From Altererythrobacter sp. XM-24bin4 (GTDB lineage: Bacteria; Pseudomonadota; Alphaproteobacteria; Sphingomonadales; Sphingomonadaceae): 64,000 bases of DNA. The stretch covers positions 1,556,334-1,620,333 of the forward strand of contig QCWG01000001.1 in the NCBI GenBank assembly GCA_003149575.1, in the 5' to 3' direction. The notes under the pieces are model-generated. The model was not told the DNA's origin, did no database searches, and worked only from the letters and a program-made list of their open reading frames with translations. Below, piece by piece: positions 58,229 to 64,000 of the stretch (positions are counted from its first letter, which is position 1; the number at the start of each line of letters is the position of its first letter). The translations under genes were made by a program, and so were the position numbers.

Positions 58229-60174
58229 TGCGGGCGAAGGCAACCAGTTCATCTCTGGCAGTGCTAGCGCTGGTGCTGACATCTTGCGGTGATGGAGGCG
58301 GTTCTTCGAGCGGCGGCTCGAGTGTTACTCCCACGCCAACCACGGCACCGTCATCGGCAGGCGCGCTCTACTCTGTGCCAGCACAAGAAGCGCTCAGCGC
58401 TGCCGAAGTAGGAACTGTGATTGCGCGGGCCGCGGCGCAGGCGAGTGCGCAGGGAGATGCGGCAACCATCGCGGTGGTCGACCGGGTCGGCAATGTACTC
58501 GGCGTATTCGCTATGCCAGGTGCGAGCGCTACCTCTGACATTCCCGATTCGCCGAATGGCAGCAATGTGGATGCGCAAGGACTTACTGTACCAGCGGCTG
58601 CTGCGGCTATCGCCAAGGCGATCACCGGTGCCTACCTTTCCAGCAACGGCAATGCTTTCTCCACCCGAACAGCCAGCATGATCGTGCAAGAACACTTCCC
58701 GCCTGCACCAAGCACGGCAGGATTGGAAAGCGGGCCACTGTTCGGAGTGCAGTTCAGTCAGCTGCCTTGTTCAGACCTGTCTGCACGCGCAAGCGACGGC
58801 TTAATCGGGCCAAAGCGCTCGCCGCTGGGCCTGGCAGCGGATCCCGGAGGCTTCCCGCTCTACAAGAACGGTGTGGTTGTGGGCGGGGTCGGCGTGATCT
58901 CAGACGGCGTATACAGCTTCGATCCTAATGTGCTTGATACCGACATAGATGCTGACGAAGCGATCGCACTGGCAGGCACAATTGGGTTTGAAGCGCCGAC
59001 AAGTATCCACGCAAACCGAATTTTCGTCGACGGGACATCGCTTCGCTATTCGGACGCAGCCTACTCTTCCTTGGCTGACGTGTCTGGAGCAAGCTTCACA
59101 GGCACTCCAGGCGCGTTGCTTGCGGTTACCGGCTATTACGATGGTGTGGCGTTACTGGCCGGATCTGCTTATGGTACAGAAACCTCAGGCATTCGCGCGG
59201 CTGGTGTGACTGAATTCGGCAATCAGGATGCCTTTGTGCTGAGCGATGGCGCCGGCACCAATCGTTTTCCCATACGAGCGGGAACAGACGGCGCGGACAT
59301 TGCCTCACCGATCAGCGCCAATGAAGCGCGTGTAATTCTGGAAGAAGCCTTCGCGATCATGAGCCGCGCGCGTGCGCAGATCCGTCAACCGCTTAATAGT
59401 AGGGCACAAGTGACGATTTCGCTGGTCGATACACGCGGCGAAGTGTTGGGTATTGTGCGTTCACCCGATGCGGCGATTTTCGGGATCGACGTCAGTTTGC
59501 AGAAGGCACGCACAGCCAATTTCATATCTGCGCCTTTTGCAGCCAATGAACTTCAAGCGGCTACGGGTGAAGTGCCAGCTTTCGTCACCGTCTTGCGCAC
59601 ATTTCTCAATGATCCGAGCGCCTTGACCGGACAATTCGCGTTTGCAGACCGCTCGGGTGGAAACCTCTCGAGGCCCTATTTTCCTGACGGCGAAGTGGGG
59701 CAGATCAGTGGCCCGCTGTCGCGCCCGATCGAACAATTCAATCCCTTCTCCACAGGCCTGCAATCGGCGCTTGTGGTCGGCAATCTGGCGCAGCATCTGG
59801 CTTTCGTTACCGGTGCAGCACCTAACGATACACCTCGATTTTGCACGTCTTTGCCGCAGGTTAGGCCCGATCATACGAGGATAGCCAACGGTATCCAGAT
59901 ATTTCCTGGTTCAGTGCCGATATATCGGGGCGGCGTGTTGGTGGGCGGGATCGGCGTGTCGGGCGATGGGATTGATCAGGACGATATGATCAGTTTCTTG
60001 GGGCTTCACAATGCTGGCCAAAGTGTTGGCGGGATTGGCAATGCCGGCCACGATATTCGCGCTGATCGCATTCTGGTTTCAGTTGGCGGTCGTAAGGTTC
60101 GGTTGCGTTATGTCAATTGCCCCTTCGCGCCGTTTCTGGACAGCGATGAAAACAATGTCTGCGAGGGGCTTTAG
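58228..60174 (+). CDS. lipoprotein with two HbpS/GlcG-like (DUF336) domains
   Basis: The 648-residue protein starts MRAKATSSSL with lipobox VLTSC (Cys20), then a Gly/Ser/Thr-rich linker. Two copies of a HbpS/GlcG-like fold follow (about 55-345 and 350-640). Each begins with a helix of the EVGTVIARAAAQA type, then a VDRxGxVLGVxxxP strand. Each ends with the loop YKNGVVVGGVGVISDG or YRGGVLVGGIGVSGDG and an (I)RADRI(L/F)V strand. The family includes haem-binding and redox-sensing proteins. Lying between two multihaem cytochromes, it may handle haem or a small substrate at the membrane surface; that is inference. Confidence 0.78.
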   Translation: MRAKATSSSLAVLALVLTSCGDGGGSSSGGSSVTPTPTTAPSSAGALYSVPAQEALSAAEVGTVIARAAAQASAQGDAATIAVVDRVGNVLGVFAMPGASATSDIPDSPNGSNVDAQGLTVPAAAAAIAKAITGAYLSSNGNAFSTRTASMIVQEHFPPAPSTAGLESGPLFGVQFSQLPCSDLSARASDGLIGPKRSPLGLAADPGGFPLYKNGVVVGGVGVISDGVYSFDPNVLDTDIDADEAIALAGTIGFEAPTSIHANRIFVDGTSLRYSDAAYSSLADVSGASFTGTPGALLAVTGYYDGVALLAGSAYGTETSGIRAAGVTEFGNQDAFVLSDGAGTNRFPIRAGTDGADIASPISANEARVILEEAFAIMSRARAQIRQPLNSRAQVTISLVDTRGEVLGIVRSPDAAIFGIDVSLQKARTANFISAPFAANELQAATGEVPAFVTVLRTFLNDPSALTGQFAFADRSGGNLSRPYFPDGEVGQISGPLSRPIEQFNPFSTGLQSALVVGNLAQHLAFVTGAAPNDTPRFCTSLPQVRPDHTRIANGIQIFPGSVPIYRGGVLVGGIGVSGDGIDQDDMISFLGLHNAGQSVGGIGNAGHDIRADRILVSVGGRKVRLRYVNCPFAPFLDSDENNVCEGL

Positions 60175-60176
60175 GC

Positions 60177-62012
60177 GTGTCGCTGTTGCTTGTTCCTCTC
60201 GCTTTCGCGTTGCAACCGCCATCGGTAACGCCGGAAGAGCAGCCAGCCGAACCTCATCCGCCGTGGGAGGCCGAACCACCACCGGTTGATCCTGAAGTGA
60301 TTGAAGGGCGCAGGCGGCCAGACTACACAGACCCGCTGCCTGACCCTGTGACACAGGATAATCCCGGGGCCGTCCGCGCACCGCCACCGCAAGCTTTCCC
60401 GACCGATGAGGTCCCGATCCCTGACCGCTGGCGTTTGATCGAAACACTGGGGCTTGTGAAGGAACGCTTCTGGGACCCCTACAACCAGAACACATACAAG
60501 GGTGATCGCCCGATCAATCCGGAGAAGGTTCCTTGGTTGCCGATTACCGGGAATGACTGGTTCCTCGTGCTGAACGGCATCAGCGACACTGTGCTGGAAC
60601 CGCGCAGCTTCCCGATCCCCGTCGGCGTGCAAACGACAGAAGACACGGACCGTATCGATATATTCGGAGACGATTTCTCGACGGTTTTCTCGCAAACCTT
60701 CATCGTCGGTGCAGCGCTGCTCAAAGGCAGCACGGCATACAAACCCCCAGATGTCGAATACCGCGTGACGTTGGCGTTCAACATGAACTACGTCGATGTG
60801 CCGGAACGCCGCGTATTGTTTGTCGAGCCATCGAAGCCCAGCCATCGCTTCGACCATTTCCTTGGCGTGCAGGAAGCTTTCTTCGACTATCACTTCCGCA
60901 ACACTTCAGACCGCTATGACTTCGACTCTGCGCGCATCGGCATTCAACCGTTCCAGTCGGATTTTCGCGGCTTCCTGTTCAACGATCAGCAGCTGGGTCT
61001 GCGCTTCTTCGGCACACGCGATAACAATCGCTTTCAATACAATCTTGGCGCGTTCTGGCGGTTGGAAAAAGACACCAATAGCGGGCTGAACTCAGTGGTT
61101 CAGCGCCCACGCGATGACTTCGTCTTCGTCGCCAATGCCTATCGTCAGGACTTCCTGATCCCCGCGCTAACCAGCCAAATTACGCTGGTTTACAATCGCA
61201 ATCGCGAAGCCGAACAAATCGAGATTGATGACAACGGTTTCCCCGTACGACCGGCTTTGCTAGGCGACTTGCGTGGGCGCAATTATGACGTGTTTTACTT
61301 GGGCTATAACGCCGATGGCCGCATCGGGCGGATCAATGTGACCGCAAGCGCCTATGGAGCTCTCGGCGAAGATCGAAACAGCTTCTTCACCAGCGAGCCT
61401 GCCGACATCCGCGCATTCTTTGCTGCTGCCGAGCTTAGCTATGACAAAGACTGGATGCGCTTCCGCTTATCTGGTGCCTATGCCAGCGGAGATGATGATC
61501 CCTTTGACAATACTGAAGGCGGCTTCGACGCGATCTTCGAGAATCCGGTTTTTGCAGGGGCCGATACGAGTTACTGGATCCGGCAGACAATCCCTTTCGC
61601 TGGCGGTGGCCGCGCGGTTTCCGTCAATGGCCGCAACGGCCTGTTGAATTCGCTGCGTTCGTCGAAAGAACAAGGCCAATCGAATTTCAACAATCCCGGA
61701 TTGGTGCTGGTCGGCGCAGGTGCGGATTTCGATCTCACTCCTGAGTTTCGAATTTTTGCCAATGCCAATCATCTATGGTTCGAAAACACCGCTACGCTTG
61801 AAGCGCTGCGCAATGAAGGCTCGATCCCCAAGAATATCGGCTGGGACCTGTCGACCGCAGCGATCTGGCGGCCCAAAGCCACGCAGAACATCGTGTTCCG
61901 ACTATCCGCCGCAGCATTGCTTGCCGAAGATGGCTTTCGCGATCTGTTCGACAGCTTGGACGGCGGCGGCGCCTATTATTCAATCCTTGCCAATGCGATA
62001 CTGACTTACTGA
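60177..62012 (+). CDS. outer-membrane beta-barrel protein of the multihaem operon
   Basis: The 611-residue product starts with GTG at 60177, two bases after the previous stop. The N-terminus MSLLLVPLAFALQPPS is a short hydrophobic signal without the usual positive charges; an upstream non-standard start cannot be excluded. A Pro/Glu-rich linker (residues 13-65) is followed by alternating amphipathic strands such as FQYNLGAFWRLEKD, ITLVYNRNREAEQI, RFRLSGAYASGDDDP and a final aromatic strand ending in ILTY. This suits a porin-like barrel. No CXXC or CXXCH is present. It overlaps the next gene by one base. Confidence 0.8.
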   Translation: MSLLLVPLAFALQPPSVTPEEQPAEPHPPWEAEPPPVDPEVIEGRRRPDYTDPLPDPVTQDNPGAVRAPPPQAFPTDEVPIPDRWRLIETLGLVKERFWDPYNQNTYKGDRPINPEKVPWLPITGNDWFLVLNGISDTVLEPRSFPIPVGVQTTEDTDRIDIFGDDFSTVFSQTFIVGAALLKGSTAYKPPDVEYRVTLAFNMNYVDVPERRVLFVEPSKPSHRFDHFLGVQEAFFDYHFRNTSDRYDFDSARIGIQPFQSDFRGFLFNDQQLGLRFFGTRDNNRFQYNLGAFWRLEKDTNSGLNSVVQRPRDDFVFVANAYRQDFLIPALTSQITLVYNRNREAEQIEIDDNGFPVRPALLGDLRGRNYDVFYLGYNADGRIGRINVTASAYGALGEDRNSFFTSEPADIRAFFAAAELSYDKDWMRFRLSGAYASGDDDPFDNTEGGFDAIFENPVFAGADTSYWIRQTIPFAGGGRAVSVNGRNGLLNSLRSSKEQGQSNFNNPGLVLVGAGADFDLTPEFRIFANANHLWFENTATLEALRNEGSIPKNIGWDLSTAAIWRPKATQNIVFRLSAAALLAEDGFRDLFDSLDGGGAYYSILANAILTY

Positions 62013-64000
62013 TGCTGGCCCTGCGTCATCTTTTTCTGCTCTTGGCAGTCGCGGCGTTTGCCGGGGTAGTGACCTACGGCCCGATCGAAGCGGCCGAAGG
62101 CGAGAAACCCATCAAACGCGATTACAGCCGCGTGACCGCGCCGCCTGCTCCCGCGCGGCAAAGCTTCGAAGAGATGATGGGAAAGTCCGAAGGATGCTTG
62201 TCGTGCCATGTCAGCACCGACGCACCGACCATGCATTTAACGCCCGCTGTCCAGCTCGGTTGCACCGATTGCCACGGGGGCGATGTGAGCGTGGTCGGAG
62301 ATCCGCAGCTGCCGCATGACCACCCGGATTATGTCGCGGCGCGCGATCTGGCGCATGTGCTGCCCAAATATCCTGAAAGCTGGCATTGGCCATCTTCCGC
62401 CAACCCCCAACGCAGTTATGCATTGCTAAACATAGAGTCGCCCGAGTTTGTCCGCTTCGTCAATCCCAGCGACTACCGGGTCGCGCGCGAAGCCTGCGGT
62501 GCTTGCCATATGGCGACGATCGAAGCGGGCGAACGTTCGATCATGGCAACGGGGGCAATGTTGTGGGGTGGGGCATCCTATAACAACGGCATTTTGCCCT
62601 ACAAGAACTACATTATCGGAGAGGCTTATACCCGCGACGGGGAACCAGCGAAGCTGGTGACACCCGGAGACCCACCAGGAGAGCTGAGCGAAGCCCAGAA
62701 GAAACGCGGCGCGCTCGCTGAACTTTATCCGCTGCCGACCTGGCATGTGATCCCGCCCGGAGATGTTTTCCGCGTGTTCGAGCGCGGTGGGCGCAATATC
62801 GCGTCACAATTCCCTGAGATCGGCTTGCCCAATCCTACGGGTCAGATCCAGCGGCTGGAAGAGCCGGGTCGGCCGGACCTCAAGCAGTCCAATCGCGGCC
62901 CGGCTACGGGGCTTCGTGTCGCGATCCCCGCGCTCAACATTCACAAGACCCGGCTCAATGATCCCTTCACCTGGTTCATGGGCACGAATGACCAGCCGGG
63001 CGATTATCGCCATTCAGGCTGCGCGAGTTGTCACGTTGTCTACGCCAATGACCGCGAGCCGCGCCATTCGCTGATCTACGCGCAATATGGCCGCGACGGA
63101 CAGACGATCACGTCTGACCCGACAATCGCGAGTAAGCTTGAAAGTGCAAACGGCCATGGCTCGCTCAAGCACCCCGGGGGCGACCACGATGACGGCGAGG
63201 CACCGAAGAAAGAGAAGGGCCATCCGCTTCAACACGTCTTCACGCGGGCGATCCCCACGGCACAGTGCATGAATTGTCACATGCACCAGCCCAATATTTT
63301 CCTTAATTCCTACCTTGGCTATACCATGTGGGACTATGAGAGTGACGCGCCTTTCATGTGGCCGGCTGAGCAGAAATATCCCACTGCCGAAGAGGTTCGC
63401 GCGGTGCTGGATCGCAATCCCGAAGGTGCCGCGCCGAAGGGTAAGTGGGCTGATCTCGATTTCCTGCGCAATGTTTATGATTTGAACCCGAAGCTGCGTG
63501 ATACGCAGTTTGCCGACTATCATGGCCACGGGTGGAATTTCCGCGCGATCTTCAAGCGTGATCGCGAAGGCAATCTGCTCGATGAGAATGACAATATCAT
63601 TGATCCTGACGATCCGGAGAAATGGCGTCGCGAGGACGAAGGCAAGTTTGTCGAGCCGGGCACCAATCCGGGCAAGGCCGTTCACCTGATGAGCATCCAT
63701 GCAGAAAAGGGCATGCAATGCGCCGATTGTCATTACGCGCAGGACAGCCACGGTAACGGATTGATCTATGGCGAAGTGGCCGATGCGATCGAGATTGGTT
63801 GCAAGGATTGCCACGGCACCGCCGATGCCTATCCCACGCTGCGGACCAGCGGACCTGCTGCACCGCCAAGGGGCAATGACCTAACGCTTTTGCGCAACCC
63901 CGATGGCCGCCGACGGTTCGAATGGACCGAAACTGAAGATGGTGAGCGCACTCTTATCCAGCGCTCGATTGTTGATCCCGCACTCGAATGGGAAGTCAGC
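62012..64000 (+). CDS. multihaem cytochrome c, 5' part (at least seven haems)
   Basis: ATG 62012 overlaps the barrel gene stop; 663 codons are open to the window edge with no stop. A signal peptide (1-28) is followed by seven CXXCH motifs with first cysteines at residues 62, 84, 162, 337, 419, 570 and 597. The motifs are CLSCH, CTDCH, CGACH, CASCH, CMNCH, CADCH and CKDCH. Histidine-rich stretches near 70-105, 385-410 and 560-580 could give distal ligands. It is a large periplasmic or surface electron carrier or reductase. I cannot name a family; octahaem-type oxidoreductases are possible. The 3' end lies outside. Confidence 0.85.
   Translation, partial: MLALRHLFLLLAVAAFAGVVTYGPIEAAEGEKPIKRDYSRVTAPPAPARQSFEEMMGKSEGCLSCHVSTDAPTMHLTPAVQLGCTDCHGGDVSVVGDPQLPHDHPDYVAARDLAHVLPKYPESWHWPSSANPQRSYALLNIESPEFVRFVNPSDYRVAREACGACHMATIEAGERSIMATGAMLWGGASYNNGILPYKNYIIGEAYTRDGEPAKLVTPGDPPGELSEAQKKRGALAELYPLPTWHVIPPGDVFRVFERGGRNIASQFPEIGLPNPTGQIQRLEEPGRPDLKQSNRGPATGLRVAIPALNIHKTRLNDPFTWFMGTNDQPGDYRHSGCASCHVVYANDREPRHSLIYAQYGRDGQTITSDPTIASKLESANGHGSLKHPGGDHDDGEAPKKEKGHPLQHVFTRAIPTAQCMNCHMHQPNIFLNSYLGYTMWDYESDAPFMWPAEQKYPTAEEVRAVLDRNPEGAAPKGKWADLDFLRNVYDLNPKLRDTQFADYHGHGWNFRAIFKRDREGNLLDENDNIIDPDDPEKWRREDEGKFVEPGTNPGKAVHLMSIHAEKGMQCADCHYAQDSHGNGLIYGEVADAIEIGCKDCHGTADAYPTLRTSGPAAPPRGNDLTLLRNPDGRRRFEWTETEDGERTLIQRSIVDPALEWEVS

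Noticed and set aside
60171-60893. 240-codon open frame on the - strand
   Set aside because: It is antisense to the outer-membrane barrel gene, which is coupled by 1-2 base junctions with its neighbours. The product has no domain features.
63014-63814. 266-codon open frame on the - strand
   Set aside because: It lies wholly antisense to the multihaem cytochrome, whose seven CXXCH motifs and unbroken 663-codon frame prove the + strand is coding.

Overview
The window reads as a chromosomal segment from an alphaproteobacterium of the order Sphingomonadales, most likely family Erythrobacteraceae. That placement rests on gene order and protein character: a nuoD-to-nuoN run followed by birA, coaX, RNase J and a DUF1467 gene; a ppiD/trpE/trpGDC/moaC/moeA/lexA block; an alphaproteobacterial SOS box of the form GTTC-N7-GTTC; and a G+C-rich, densely packed background. 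It is inference from memory of these families, since no search could be run.

Bases 1-15832 hold the respiratory complex I operon on the + strand (nuoD partial, E, three tiny overlapping membrane ORFs, F, G, H, I, J, K, L, M, N), then birA, coaX, rnj and a DUF1467 gene. Nearly every junction overlaps by 1-4 bases. Bases 15849-22496 hold a poorly characterised signalling-like cluster: a membrane-anchored coiled-coil protein on the - strand, and divergently an Hpt-like protein, a nucleotidyltransferase-like/membrane fusion, a helical unknown and a histidine-kinase-like protein. The Hpt-like and the kinase-like proteins both lack the phospho-accepting histidine. Bases 22508-36376 are mostly - strand housekeeping: gltA, gltX, a decayed comEC relic, lexA with its SOS box, moeA, moaC, trpC, trpD, trpG, a prolyl aminopeptidase, a DUF2233 lipoprotein, trpE and a PpiD-like chaperone. 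Bases 36570-42125 carry tpiA, secG, pyrG, a candidate structured RNA ending in a strong terminator, an Hsp20 gene with a sigma-32-type promoter and a ROSE-like thermometer, grxC, a nitrilase-family amidohydrolase and a DUF1178 gene.

Bases 42205-56602 look like a horizontally acquired island. It is visibly more A+T-rich and is bounded on both sides by relics of IS3-family transposases. Inside is one - strand operon of five genes: a secreted TPR-CHAT caspase-like protease, a FecR-like periplasmic protein, a CHASE2 adenylate/guanylate cyclase, a TpsB/FhaC-type outer-membrane transporter, and a 2287-residue TpsA adhesin. The adhesin has long repeats, a nidogen-like insertion with paired cysteines, YDG/MBG modules and a Ser/Gly/Asp/Glu-rich tail. 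The coupling of a two-partner secretion pair to a periplasmic-looking CHAT protease and a CHASE2 cyclase is the most striking system in the window.

Bases 56864-64000 form a second unusual system on the + strand: a five-haem cytochrome c, a lipoprotein with two HbpS/GlcG-like domains, an outer-membrane beta-barrel protein, and a multihaem cytochrome (seven CXXCH so far) that runs off the window. The four genes are translationally coupled and lie behind a perfect inverted repeat. The arrangement suggests electron transfer across the outer membrane or periplasmic redox chemistry; the substrate cannot be read from the sequence.
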